A stretch of 64,000 nucleotides of DNA, from positions 1,984,001 to 2,048,000 of the forward strand of contig CM007990.1 in NCBI GenBank assembly GCA_002189035.1. Direction: 5' to 3'. A program made the position numbers and the translations under genes. This document shows, in pieces, positions 27,440 to 40,527 of this stretch. Origin of the DNA: Utricularia gibba (Eukaryota; Streptophyta; Magnoliopsida; Lamiales; Lentibulariaceae). Each line of letters begins with the position of its first letter. Positions within the stretch are counted from its first letter, which is position 1. The notes under the pieces were generated by a model. That model had not been told where the DNA came from, did no database searches, and saw only the letters and a program-made list of their open reading frames with translations.

Positions 27440-28720
27440 CAAGATAATCAAATTACTAATACTTAGTTTGTTCATGGAATATTAGATTAGAAGTATATGT
27501 GTCACTAATATGTCGTCTCACAACATTGGGATAGGTGTTAAGATCAATGAAAATCATGTAACTATGAAACTAAACATTTTAATGTCATTGTCATAGTCAT
27601 TGTTGTTATACTACGATATTCAACTTCTATAGATGAATGAGAAACTATTGCTTGCTTCTTAGCTCTCTACGAAACCAATTGTTCGTTAAAGAATAACGTC
27701 TTTGTAATATTCAACTTCTTTAGTGAGATAACGCCTCAAGTTTGGCATGCTGCTCAATCCATATTACAATATGCTCTTAGTAAAGTACTAAATGAAAGAA
27801 TACATTGAATTCAAAAAACTGAAGGACCCTTGCAAGTAATGAATCATATGTAGAGCTACGTACTAATGAATTTTTCATGGTTTCTACAAGAATTGGCTCA
27901 TATATTATATAGAAAATGTTACATCTAGCCCTGTATAAAACAAATATACCAATTGTTCAACTAGTCAATAAAAGAAAAGTGTCATCAAATAAATAAATGC
28001 AAACTAATAAACATAGGTAACGAGGCTGATGCACTTTTCTAACTTCCACATCTTGTAGAACATCCATGATGAATTTTCATTGATTATCAAAAATTCCATC
28101 TTATGATCGAAATAGATGAAGGCCAATAAAAAAAAATCATCTCACCTATCTTCACTATAAACTTGGTATTCAAAAGACATATTAGTTATGTTATATGGAT
28201 CTAAGATGATTTGTAACCAGTATTTCATCTAAGTATACAAGGAGTAAATTATATCATCTTAATATGGAAGTGAAGAGACATAGATCATTCCTTGATGCAA
28301 CGAAACCAATCAATGATAAATTTGTAGTAAACTTATTCATTACAATGTCATAATGCTTATTTCAACCAATATAAAAACTTCAATAGCTTGCAAGCCTTTA
28401 GAGAGATTGTTCATGCCTATCCCACAAGAATATGCATGTAGACTTCCTCATTTAGAGAACCATGAAGAAAATCGTTATTCATATTGAATTGATTTAGAGA
28501 CAAATAATGATGTGCAACAATAGCTATAAACAAACACTCATTTGTCATTTCATCTTTGACTAAACTCATCAACTGTCAAATGAACCTTATATTTATTGGC
28601 ATATCCATTTGTAATCAACTTGATCGTAAATATACATCAATAATACATGGGTTGCTTTCCTAGTGACATGTCCATAATTTTACAAGTGTCCATTTTGGGA
28701 ACTAAATTCATCTTGTGTTT
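27440..28720 (-). pseudogene. Decayed Ty1/copia pol fragment (reverse transcriptase to RNase H)
   Basis: On the minus strand, RT-like phrases appear at about 28600-28320 (YKVHLTVDEFS; SLNQFNMNNDFLHGSLNEEV; KACKLLKFLYWLK). RNase H-like phrases follow at about 27660-27460 (KKQAIVSHSSIEVEYRSITT; YSMNK). The order matches copia pol. Frames and stops are heavily degraded, and neither LTRs nor integrase are visible. Confidence 0.65.
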
Positions 28721-30950
28721 GAATCCATTGAGGATCCGAAAAATAATTCTTTGGTTGATAAGTATTATCTACTTTTTCAAGGAGAACCAAGTGATTCTTG
28801 TCAACAGAAGGTGCATCAAATACCTGCTGCCAATTGCATTAATTGAGTCTCCAAATTCCTATAAAGTTTCTTTAGTTATTGGTTTTAGACTAAACCAAAT
28901 TTCTATAAGGTTTCTATTTCTAATTCTCAACGTCATGACATTACAATTCAATCTTGTATAAGAATTGGAATCTAATGTTAATAGTTTCCCTTTCTGTTTC
29001 AATTTCCAAATTCCATTCTCAATTGAATTAATTAAGTCTCCAAATTTTTGATAGCTTGTCAATTTTCCAATTCATTTTTCATTGATTTCACCATAAATAT
29101 TTGCATCATTTCTTCTAAAGAATTCCTTTCATTTTCTCTAGTATTATTTTGACATGAAAGATAAAATGATTGGACTTGTTTCTGAAATGGTGAAGCTTTG
29201 TGGGTTCATTGCTACTCATGAATATTAGGTTGTCTCATTGTTAAACACTCTCCTTTGAATGCATTGTTATTATTACTCAAATAGAAGTTATGTGAAGTAT
29301 CTCATTTTCAGCACTAGAATTGAAATACGGAAAAAAGAAGTATAAAGAAGAAAAGAAAAGAAGAACAAAAAAGAACAAAAATGCACAATGACTAATCATA
29401 AGGAACATTCTACCCAATTGTTGAGTTTCATTTGATTAGAACAATAGAGTTGTGTTAAAATCACGAACGTTTGCAGGTGTATATGATAAGTTATTTTGTA
29501 TCACTTATATTTATACTTTTTAAGAATCACTTGGGTCGGATTTGCATACCTTTTATTTCACTTTCCCAATATTTTTAAATAAATTTTATATCTTTTATAT
29601 CACTATGATTTGTTTTAAGAGAAATTATGATTTATGATTTTTCAGGATGATTCGGGCCTATTATTAGCAGGTAAAGGTTTTAACTCATCTTCTTTATAAC
29701 CTAAAATAAGGGAATCAAAATTCAATCATATTTGCATGACTTTTCTAGATTCTCTAGTTTTCCATATAATTTCTAACAAATTTCCTATACCACAACTTTC
29801 ACGAAAAGGAGAAGGGATGGATGAACAATACTCTTTGTTATCAATCATCTACTAGTATTTAAAAAAGAACTTGATCCTTCTAATATTGTAGTGAAAAGGT
29901 GTCATACCTCAGAAGTTAGAACAATACAATAAGCTTTTTAAAAGAAATGTGTGATGAAATAATTTAATTTTTCACTGAATCATACAAGAAATTTAGACCA
30001 AACACAAATTATTACAATAATCATCTCTCAAGTTGGACATCAACAATGGAAAGGCAACACCAAGAATCCAATTGATTCTAGATTTTCATCAATTTCATTA
30101 AGTGTACAACTTAAGAATCTTTTGCTTGCACCAAAATACACAGCTCATCACAAACATGGAAAATTCAAGACCCTAAGGACAATCAAATTCTTCCTATAAC
30201 TCATGAATGGTTGTTGCATAACAAAATATACTATGTATATTTCATAACTTGGCAATTGATGCAATATATATTTGATAATAGTTAAGTTTATCAAGAATCA
30301 ATTTATGTTATAATTTATGTCATTTTCTCTTATTGTTTCGACACTTTCTATCGTTATCCTTTAAAATCTTCAATTAAACGATTTCTCTTCTATTATTTAA
30401 ATTTTTTCCTCTTAAAGTTGGAAGATTTTTAAAGTAGTCATGTTTTTTTTTCTTCTACTTGTCAATATTTCCTAATTCGTGTTGTTTACATTGATGAATA
30501 TTTTTTTGTTTATGAAAATGCATTAGATTTTTTATGAATAATTTTTTTGTTATAAATTTTTGTAATATGTAATACAAATAAATATGCTTAAAATTTGAAA
30601 CTTTATTATATTTTTTATGGCTGAGTGTTTCATTATAACTTTGTGCAATAGGTACTGCAAATGAATTTACAAAGTTGCTGCAATTTTTTATATGGTAATA
30701 ATTCCTATATTTTGTAGTTTTATGTGAATTGTTACAGGTTTTATATTTTTTTGCTTTGTATATGAAAATGCTGATCGATTACGCCTTCTATCACTAATAT
30801 ATATGTTTGGTAAATTGAGTTTTTTTATAAATTATTATAGATTGGTGATTTGATAATATATGTTTGTTATTTTGTAGTATCATTTATCAATGTGTAACAA
30901 GAAAAGCGATAGATATAGTGAAGTTGAAATCCAGGACAATAAATCACAAA
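28721..30950. other. Intergenic, no recognisable gene
   Basis: AT-rich. The open frames at 28647-28961 (+) and 28859-29062 (-) overlap antisense and have no known domain. 29330-29390 is purine-rich. Confidence 0.45.
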
Positions 30951-31359
30951 AGAATAAGATCTACAAGATATTGGATTTATGACTAACAAAGCTATACCAA
31001 TTATAAAGGATTACAAATGTTTTGATTATGTCTTTAAAGTATTTGATGATTTAGTTGATTATACAATAAGTTATAATAACGACAAAAATCCTTTTGAATT
31101 ATATAATTCATGTAACAATGAAGAAGATTATATCAGCACTTTACAAGACTCAGATTATAAGATAGATATTGATAAAAATAGTAAAACAAATTGTCAACTA
31201 CAATGACTTGCAATTATGGTTACAAAGGCACATGCGTAAATTGAGTATCATGAGTTTGAGAATGATACTGATGATGCAAATGCTCATTATTAATGATGAC
31301 GAACCAACATCTTTTAGTAAGGATGATATGGATGAATATTATCAAAATGAAAAGAAGTA

Positions 31360-32055
31360 ACAAAGAAAAAACAATAAATGTACAAATATTGCTAGTGAAA
31401 ATCTTTATCTATACATACAAATGAAGTTTTGATGGAAAAAAGAGACAAAAGTGGTGATAACAAGTATGTATTTCATGTAAAGTGTAATACTATAGGTTGT
31501 TCTTAGTAAGGGAAGATACTAAGAACCTTGGATAAAGATTCATGAGAATTAAAAAAACTGCATTAACACTCAAATAAATATAGGCCTTGGAATATTAATA
31601 AGTTCATTAAATCATCTTAGTTGAGTATAACAAATTTTTGAAATATAATGAAATATAGGCTCTTGGCATTGAAATTTCAATGGATCAAATTTATTGAGCC
31701 AGAAAGATTGCATAGAATATTATACAAGGTCATGATGTAAAATAATATACATTGCTTCCAAGTTATATTGTAGAGTTCATAAAACAATATCATACTAAGG
31801 TATTATGAGGGAAAAATAGATTTTCTATGATTTATTTATGTTTCAAAGCATGTACAACGATTTATTGTTTTGTAAACTTTTTATTAGAGTTGACGGATGC
31901 TTTTTAAAATGACCTTTCAAAGAATATATATTAGTAGTTATAAGATTATATGCAAATAACAATATTTTTTCAAGTACAATGATGGTTACTGAAGGTAAGA
32001 ATGAGGAGAGCTAGAAATGGTTAAGAGTAGTTGCACGAAGATATGGAAAACATGT
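31360..32055 (+). pseudogene. Decayed MULE transposase fragment
   Basis: The plus strand shows LLPSYIVEFIKQYHTKV, then MIYLCFKACTTIYCFVN, the collapsed DDE segment (ELTDAF.NDLSKNIY), IRLYANNNIFSSTMMVTEGK and NEES.KWLRVVARRYGKH. These follow the order of MULE transposases around the first catalytic Asp. Stops are frequent. The upstream frames 30979-31206 and 31169-31360 may be its N-terminal part, but I cannot confirm that. It ends abruptly against an oppositely oriented copia at about 32060. Confidence 0.6.
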
Positions 32056-32696
32056 TTCATTAAAAATTACATGTTTAGAAATATATATTCTTCTTTCTTT
32101 TGGATCAAGTATTTATATTTCTTGTGTTGTTCATTATAACCAAGACACATGCAGAGAGTTGTCTTAGGGTCAAACTTGATATGCTTATGATCCCATGTGT
32201 CAAGATAACACCTACAACCAAAGGTTCTAAAAAAAGCATAAGTGCATTGTTTTTTGAACAAAAAATAATATGATCTTGCATTTTTAATGGCAATAATAGG
32301 CAATCAGTTTATCAAGAATCTAACAATTTTGAAGTCCTCAATCCAATAGAAAAGAGGAATTGAGATGGAATAAAAGTGTAAGTTCCATCTTACAAATTTT
32401 TCTATGTTTTCTCTTTGCAACATCATTCTATTTTTTTGTGTGAGAACATCATTGGTGGATGGTTCCAAATGCAAGGAGGTGTGTTTTCAAGAGGTTATTA
32501 ACAAACTCTACTCCTCCATCTAATTGAATTATTTTAATAGTAGTGTTGAAATGGTTTTGAATATATCTTTCAAAGTGGATATAAGCTTGTGTAAAGTCAT
32601 ACTTGAGCTTTAAAGGAAGAAGCCATGTGTATCTAGTGTAATCATCTACAAGGCAAGCATAATAACAATACTGCCCAATAAATTATATGGGTGACA

Positions 32697-34020
32697 GTGT
32701 AATGCATGTCATTTCCACAATAAATTTTAATATTTTTAAAACTCATAAAACACAAAAACGTAGTACAGGTGCCAAACGTAGGGATTTTTTTTTCAATGAA
32801 AGGTGATGTTACACTGAATACAACTGTCACGATTTGTAAACGGTTTGTAGCGTAAAGGTGCAAGAAACGTAAATGATGAAATTTGAATAAGGGAATAAGA
32901 GGGGTTTTGAACAGACAACTGAAATGAACGTAAGCGATAAACCTTAAATAAAGTGAATGTTCCTGGGTATGGAATACTGTCTAGCTATGTTCGTTGCGTC
33001 TTCACTCTTCTCTGGTCTTCTCGAGTACTCGATTATAGGAGTAAGGAATTGACTACCATCCCTTACACTCTCTTGCAAGAAGGCACGGGAATAGCTCAAT
33101 GTTGCTCCTCCTTGGACGAACGTGAGAATAAGAGATTCTACCAGCGTACCCTCATGGCCGAATTGCGCGCGTGTGCCCGAGTGTTGTCAATGACCCAATG
33201 AGTCCAGGTATGAGGTCATTACCTTTCCATTGATCTTGAGGTATGGCCACAGAAACGTAGTCTTCCTTCTGCCAAAAGAGCATGAGTTGGTGCTTTCCAA
33301 TTTGCTCTTTTCCAAAACCCACGGGTAGTGATCAACTAACCATAAATCTTGAATAATGGGATTGTTACATAAAGACTGCAACATAGTCATGCGAAGACAT
33401 ACGAAACCCATTCAGATTTAAAGAAGAGATGAAGATAAGCTAACAAAACATAGATCTGGGGGTGTTCCAACCTAGAAATGGAGGTTTCTAGCTGCAAACG
33501 GTCATACAACCTAAAGGAAACGAAAACAAGGTTCTAGAGAGAAGCTAGAGAAAAATCCTCTAGAGAGAGAAACAAAAGTCTAAACTAAACTAACCACTGC
33601 ATGTTCAATGTCTGAACAGAACAGAACTGAACTTCAATGAGAGTTTGAGTTTTCGTGTCCCTGTGATCCTATTGAACTTGGGATGACTTGCAAGCAAACG
33701 TCTGCTTTAACACTGGTACGCTAATAATATCGCCTATCAGAGACTCCCGTGTTCCGTACGTCAAGGCTCATGATTAGGCGTCTGTAGTCTTTCGGAAATC
33801 AAGGGAATGTTGCCATCTGATGCCCTCTTTCTCTCACTTCCTACCACGTGTGCGACTCTAGAAAAACTCAATTAAAACTAGTAAAATTATTAGATAAAAT
33901 ACAAGATTTAGGATAATTACCTTAAACTAGATAAAAACCTAAATCTCATATTATAGACTCCTAATTAGATATTTCTAATCACAATTAATCATAAAAACAA
34001 CCTAAGAAATAGTAAGAAAA
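32697..34020. repeat. Dispersed repeat R, copy 4, inserted in the copia element
   Basis: A 1324-bp insertion splits the copia integrase. The copia frame ends at GDLWDRA on one side and resumes at YYACLVDDY on the other. TGACA flanks it at 32692-32696 and 34021-34025, a 5-bp target duplication. It is less degraded and more GC-rich than copies 1-3. The termini are not TG...CA. No coding frame of a known family is present; the open frames 32953-33201 (+) and 33187-33411 (-) are opposed and unsupported. It could be a solo LTR or another non-coding retroelement. Confidence 0.75.
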
Positions 34021-35846
34021 TGACACTTAGCACGGTCCCAAAGGTCACCATGTAATTTTTCAAAAGAAGTTATAGTGGAGGTACAAGAATGCATAAATGG
34101 AAGTTTTTGAAGCTTTCCGAGTTGACAGCTTTCACATAAAAATGTGGTCGATGATAAGACTTTTGATTTAACAAGAATAGATGTATTGTGTCATAACAAA
34201 GAAATAGCTTTGGAATGTGGGTGATCGAGATGACAATACCAGGTTTCTGAATTGACTACATCTTGGCAGTTTGAAAACAAGGCTTGATGGACATGATTTT
34301 GGGAGACATGTGGATTGAGGATGTATAAATCATCGACTTTGTTCCTCTCAATTAATGTCAAACTGCTTCCCAAATCCTTTACATATAAACTATGTTTAGT
34401 AAATTCATAACATAGAGAGGAATGCATATCCATCATTTTACTACCTAATAGTAATTTCTTCTGCATGTTAGGGACATATAAAACATTATCAAGAGTCAAT
34501 TTGGAGGTTGTAAGGGTTGGAGGCTTGGATTCACCGACAATCATAGGTAAAGTTGCTCCATTTCCCACTATTACTTGATCCTAGCCATTATGATGTATAA
34601 TATTGCTAAGCAAACCTGGATTTGTGGCTGTGTTATGTAGCTCCGGTGTCAATACTCTAATTTGTGTCATAGTATTGCTAGTGCTTGAGGGAGTTCCTGC
34701 ATTCAACTTATTGGTGGTTGAACTTGCTGTTGAAATTTCTTGAGATGCCAACAGATTTTTGCTATATGTTCTTGAACTCTACAGATTTGGCATGTTTTAT
34801 TCTTATATAGGTCTCTTTCTATCAGAGTCATTTTTCTATGACTAGATGTTGAAATAGGTCTTTGCTGACTCGATTGTGAATAATGACTAGGTTGTTGAGG
34901 CATTTGTGATGGTATTAGCAGTCATCCGAGTAGGGAGTTTGGGTTATGTTGCCATTATTGATGTGGCTGGAAATTTCTTCCAATAGAGTTGAAATCCCCA
35001 TTGTGACATTTTCATGACTTTTGATGTTGAACAAGATATCCCAACTGATAAATAGGATCTGACCCATAGAAGTTCTATCTACTTTCAAGGCTTTGTATTT
35101 AAGACAATAGTTTATCATTGGTTGGTCTCAATGGTTTGAGCATAATCATTGCGAAGTCAGCATATATTCTTCCAATGCTCTTTAGCAGGTGAAAAACCTT
35201 CAGTTTTTCATCGAGAGGATAACTTATAACATCAAGGTTTTCACAGATTTCATTAAACTAGGTGACATGGTTAGTGAGACTAGCGGTTTCATCCTTCTTT
35301 AGAACATGCTAATTGTTGGTGTATGGTATACTTTCCTCTTATTCATGTATGAAGTTCTGTATAAGAGCATACTATACTTCCATTGTAGTTCATTTCTTAA
35401 CAACCATGGATGCTATCTCTTTTGTCATGGTTCCTAGAAGCTATTTCTTTTATTAACCAGTTTGTTTTGGCTCATTTGGTGTGTCACAATCTCCACATCC
35501 TTTGATACCAATGATGATGTATCTTATTCTGGTGGTGGTGGGTGATTGTGTGAGATGATCAGACAAGTCTTGGCTTTCAAGAAGCACTTTGAATTGTTCT
35601 TTCCATAATGAAAAGTTATCCTTCTTCAACTTGGTGTTGATGCAGCTAGACAAGGAGTATAATGATGCCATTTGTGATTTTTGCTGTAGGTGTGGTGAAC
35701 GAGTACAAAAGAGAGATTTCAAAATATTCTAATGCATACCATAAGAGAAGATATGCTTGGTGGAGCATGAGAGGAAAACAGAAAGATTGAGTTTATTTGC
35801 AAGTAGATGATAAAGAATGTGAGGATTGCTTTGAAGAATGAAAGAA

Positions 35847-35858
35847 GCTCAGATACCA
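35847..35858 (-). promoter_or_regulatory. Primer binding site (initiator tRNA-Met type) of the copia element
   Basis: The minus strand reads TGGTATCTGAGC, one mismatch from the TGGTATCAGAGC standard for plant copia elements, placed just after the 5' LTR and before gag. Confidence 0.8.
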
Positions 35859-36010
35859 AGATAGAATCTGTTCTATTGTGCATTCTATGTGAATTCTATT
35901 ACATTGAAGATGTTTTATACAAGTGAAGAGAGCGCAATGGTCATATGACCATTGTTGAATTAGATCTTCAATCTTCAATGTTGGATTGTTGGCTTGTCAT
36001 CATTAAATTT

Positions 36011-38588
36011 TTTAGGCTTTAATTTAACAGTCAAGTATTTGACAAGTTCAAGATCATGAAAAACAATTGATTGTTGATGTAATGAAATGTGTTTGTGGAT
36101 GTATAAGATGGGAATTAAATGGGTATGGGTTGAAAGAATAGATCAACTTGTGATCATTTCTATAACATTGACTCATAAAGTTTCCTATGTAAGATATATA
36201 ATTGCAGTAAATTGAAAAAAATAATGGCCAATTGTAAATGATGAGTCTTTGGTGCCATATCGCATTAAAACAATAACGGGTAGACCTAATAAAATGTGTA
36301 GATGAGGTGAAAATGAACCTCCACTACCATGAAAACTAAAATATGAAAGAAAAATAATGATTAGGATTATACAATATAAGGAAATAGTACATAATTCGAT
36401 AACATGTCAAAAATAGACAAGATTTTCATGAAATTACAATTATACCTATTACAAATGTACCACTTTCAAGTTCAAGATAAATTAATTAACTTTTTTCACA
36501 TATAAATTCTTTTGTATATCTTTGTTTGTACCACAATTTATCTATATGAAAAATACATGACATAAATTCACAAATCAAAAAATAAGTATGATTGGTCTTG
36601 CTGTTTTCCATTCCAAAAAGTCATATTCCATAGAATTTAAAAGAAAGGATATTACCAAATGATCCTTGTGTGAGATTCTTGAAGCTTGTTGACCGATTCC
36701 AGCCATGGTCTACTAGCGGAAAGATTCCACTTCCTTTGGTCTGTTTTAGTATTCTAATGGATATGCTTGTCCAACAGATTTGCGTTTAAAATTTTTTTGA
36801 GTTCAAAATTCTATTTTTTTAGGAAATTAAAAATTTCCAAAATGAGAAAGTTGCAATGCAGTATAAGCACAGATGAAATGGATTGATTCACGTGGTTAGT
36901 AATCCAAAAGAGGATAACATGAAATGGTCCTTCAATAACAAAAAGATTCAATACTATGTTATTTATATTGTGATACTCGAGTTGGATTCAAATCTACTTA
37001 ATTAAAAAATATAATTTATTATGATCAAATTTGTAAATTTGTATTTGGTCGATTGAAAATTGGATTTAACCAATCAAAATTGGGTTGTTAACCAAACCCA
37101 TCCAAAACAGTCCATTTTTGAATTTTGGTTTGAAAACATAGTCAAAGACAAGTTGATTTTTTTTTTCATTTTTATTTTCCAAATTTTTTGTTTATATAAA
37201 AGAATACGATGACATGGAAATTGAAAATATCCAAAATGAGAAAGTTGTGTACAATGCAGTATAGGCACATATGAAATGGATTGATTCACCTGGTTGGGGT
37301 CTCTCAATTGTCTTATGAACATATGTGAATAGAATTAACGTCTTTTTGGAACAAATGTTTCTTTTATAAAAACATTTTAAAAATAATTTTATTGTAAAAA
37401 TTAAACAATTTATATTTTTTAATTAAAAATTTAAAAACACTTATTTTTAAAAAGTATAGACTTCTAACTTCTGTTTCATTGTAGGCATTTTTTATTTTTT
37501 ATTTTTATTTTTTAAAAGAATCAAATTATGCTTTTAGTTTGAATAGAAATAAAAGATTTGGTAAACTCAGGTATTTAAAAATTAGTTAAATATCATGTGT
37601 TTGGCAAAGAAGCTTACCATTTAGTTATATAAAAAAATTATTAAAATGATAAAAAAATCAGGGGGAATTTTTATAATATGAGGGATAACTGTATATTTTA
37701 TATGAAATCCATTTAAAAGAGGTGCTTGTGTTTCACTACAACTTGTGCATTAAATAATAATTAATCTATGACATGGAATATTATTTCTTCCCAACTCCAT
37801 AAATTAAATATGTTGTTTATGATAAAGTGCATTTTCATTCCGCCAACTATGTCATTAAAGGAATGTTTGATAGTTAGTGGATTTATTAAAATAGAATTAA
37901 ACTAAAATCAAATATTGTCTTTAATTTTTAAAATGTATTTAGCGAATGATTTGAGTATGGTATTTATAAAATTGTGTTAATTAATGTTACACTCATTTTA
38001 GATGGATGAAACATATTACAAGAGCTACCTTGATACCAGGAACACTAAGTTTCATGTTCCAGTATGTGATGACAAGAAAACGAGAATAAAATTAAAATGT
38101 AAGTAAGATAATTTAAAAGGAATTCAAGTTAATTAAATACTTAATTTATCGGTATTATTATCAAAAATAAAAATATGACACACCCCTTTAAATAAAAAAA
38201 ACCTCATCCTTACCTTTATTTTTAAAACGAATTTTTGACACGGAAAAAAACCGCAAAACAGCGACCAGTGAGCTTCCGCAGATCCTGTGGAGAAACAAGG
38301 GGCAGCATTCGTTGCTTGTAGACATTCCCTGCAATGAAAACTAAGATGGTGACGGCGCACACAGATCAAGACCACATTTTCAAGACATGATCCCGTCGCT
38401 TGTGGTTGTGGTTCCTAGAAAATGAATGAACGGATGAGATGCATTGCATGTTTGTTGAGGTGTCCCGTGCAGAAGCAGCCACATAAAATAAGGGATCCTC
38501 ACATTGTGGTTCCTAGGAAGTAAGAAAAATGGGAGAGAATTTGTTTTCAGTTCAAAAGGGGGGATTAGAATGCTTCAAGTGGGTGTTA
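36011..38588. other. Intergenic, AT-rich, with a short direct repeat
   Basis: No gene recognised. A block of about 75 bp containing TCCAAAATGAGAAAGTTG and GAAATGGATTGATTCAC occurs at about 36836-36896 and again at 37228-37292 in the same orientation. 37071-37135 is rich in GGTT/AACC words. Confidence 0.5.
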
Positions 38589-39454
38589 TCAAAACGCTGG
38601 CCTGGTAGAAGGGCCACTGCCCCACCCGAACAAGTCGCCGGAAAAGGGGAAACCCGCATTCGCCGTAGCCCCGCCGCCGGCAGTGACGCTGGATGACTGG
38701 GAAGCCCCTGGCGTCTCGGCGTTCGTTTCCTCTTCCTCCGTCAACGGCAGACGTTGAAACACCGCATTCGCGAACGACGCTGCGATTAGAACCACGGGAC
38801 CCGACGCCATTAGCGGCCCCATCACGCTCCCTCCGATGACCTGTCCTTGACTCCCAGCGAGGAATATCGACAACCCACCGTAGCTCGGGGGCGCCGGCGG
38901 AGGCAGCAATGTACCCGACAACGACAAGATCTCCAAACGCCCCTGCAACGTGACCACACTCTCCGAAGGCGTCGCCGTTTGCCGGAGAGACACATTCGTC
39001 ACGGTGCCGCTGCCGCTGAGGATACAAACCCCCCTCCCCCTTTGCCGCGCGTAAATCGAAACACTCTCGACGACGTCGTTTCCAGCAGCCACTTCAATCA
39101 CGTGCGACCGGAGCGAGTTAGGGCTGTCACGTGTCACAACTATCGGAGGCTTTGGTTTGTTCTTTGACCCCGGTGGGCGCCCCCTGGGCCTCCGTCCAGT
39201 CCCCGCCGATTCGGACTCCTTCTCCGGCTTACGCACCGCCGGTGAACCTGATACCCATCCATACATATACACATGCCCGTGAATTTTCATAGTAAATTAA
39301 GCATCAATTACACAGAATTTTAAAAGAAAAAAATGCCGTTACCAGGGTTTAGTGATGAAGAGACTCGGGCCTGCAGCTGCAGCTCCGGCGGAATATGGTC
39401 ATGGGAATAGCGTGAAGAGTTGGAAGAACCGCCGTGCTGTTCAAAACCCGCCAT
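38589..39454 (-). CDS. AT-hook motif nuclear-localised (AHL) protein
   Basis: Binds AT-rich DNA, often at matrix-attachment regions, and acts in chromatin-level regulation of growth. Exons 39454-39343 and 39247-38589 join through a GT-AG intron that splits a Gly codon; 256 residues. A type-I AT-hook [17 protein letters not shown] (core RGR at residues 59-61) is followed by a PPC/DUF296 domain (about 80-200): [31 protein letters not shown], the [10 protein letters not shown] region at 140-149, and [20 protein letters not shown]. The usual hexapeptide GRFEIL, needed for interaction with partner proteins, reads GRLEIL here. The length is typical. Type-I AHL genes are usually intronless, so the 5' intron is unusual. 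A shorter start inside exon 2 is possible but would give no better N-terminus. Confidence 0.92.
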
Positions 39455-40518
39455 TTTTTTAGTCCTCTTAATCCCTTTAGCCGTTCACCGGAAACCTCGC
39501 AGATGGTGAATACTAAAGATTGCAATCACTCTACCTCCAAAAGAAGCAAAACCAAATTGTGAGTTGAGTTCTGAAAAGAAAACGAAAGCCGACAAAGATG
39601 GAGATTGAAGCAAGTTGCGCGTACAAAAGAAAAGAGCCACATAGATCTTTCAGATCTGGACAGCCTTCTCGGTAATAATCTAAACAAAACCTTCAACGCA
39701 AACCAGAACTAACCTAAACTGGAGGAGAAACAGAACCCAGATCGGGGAATATGGAGCCGATAGTATTATCCATTGCGGCGATAGAAATGAAAAAACAAAA
39801 AAAAAACAAAAAAGAAGGCAGAAACAAAGCATCCAAAGTAGATTTGGCATATTTTAATGGAATATAGAGAAAGGAGCAGGCTAGGTGTGAATGGCAATTG
39901 CGTTGTATCCTGTCCATAGAATAAACTACAGAAGGCGACAAACGTGGGCACGTGGCGGGCGATGGGGGTGGGGGTTGGGGGTGCAGCTGGAGAGATGGGT
40001 TGGATAACAATGGCGGTGGCATGGGACGTAGCAGCACAATGGCAACATCATCTCCGTCAACTAAAAGGAAAAACAAAAAACAAAAAAGCAGCAGCCATAA
40101 AACCACGTGCCTCTCAAAACTCCTGTACCTCCCTCCTACTTTTGTTACAGTTGTAAAAAAGCCTTCACCGCTGCAAACAACAATAATGTACTGAAGCAGG
40201 GAACCTTTAAGCCCTAGAGAATATAGAGAGAGTCAAGCGGTTTTCTGCCATGAACTTGATCAAATCAAAATTACTTGCAGCTTCATTTTGACGTGTGTGC
40301 GTTTGTAGAGCAATTTAATGTACTGGATCGATGCAGCATCATTTTTATGTGTGCAAGTATACAACATTGGGAGAGCAACTTGACCTTGAACTAGTTGTGT
40401 TCAAGTGGAACAATTTGGAGATAGGGAGCTTACCACGGGGTAGCCCTGTTGTGTAGAAGAGCAGGAGGAGTAGGAGGAGGAGGAGGATGGTTCCTGGCTC
40501 GTCTGAGCAATTCTAGCC
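39455..40518. other. Upstream region of the AHL gene
   Basis: Likely contains the AHL 5' UTR and promoter. It is mixed-composition DNA with poly-A runs and a GA-rich stretch near 40462-40490. Open frames on both strands at 39714-40194 are antisense to each other and lack domains. Confidence 0.5.
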
Positions 40519-40527
40519 ATAAATTGC

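Larger units (their letters stand above)
32060..36010 (-). mobile_element. Ty1/copia retrotransposon, 5' part, interrupted by repeat R
   Basis: Order on the minus strand: a partial 5' LTR with TATA (about 36005-35859); a primer binding site; gag with the UBN2-like start KLKKDNFSLWKEQFKVLLES (about 35658-34920); an intact CCHC knuckle CQICRVQEHIAKIC (about 34800); and protease / pre-integrase (TLDNVLYVPNMQKKLL; YCHLDHPHSKAISLL). Integrase is then interrupted by 32697-34020 and resumes with LVDDYTRYTWLLPLKLK at about 32650. It ends near the integrase C-terminus (FGCRCYLDTWDHKHIKFDP). RT, RNase H and the 3' LTR are missing; the element stops against a MULE remnant. Stops and shifts show it is inactive. 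Confidence 0.85.

Noticed and set aside
32953-33411. Open frames inside repeat R copy 4
   Set aside because: Not conserved in the other R copies and on opposite strands.
39714-40194. Overlapping open frames of 60-130 codons upstream of the AHL gene
   Set aside because: Antisense to each other, low complexity, no domain; likely promoter and 5' UTR sequence.
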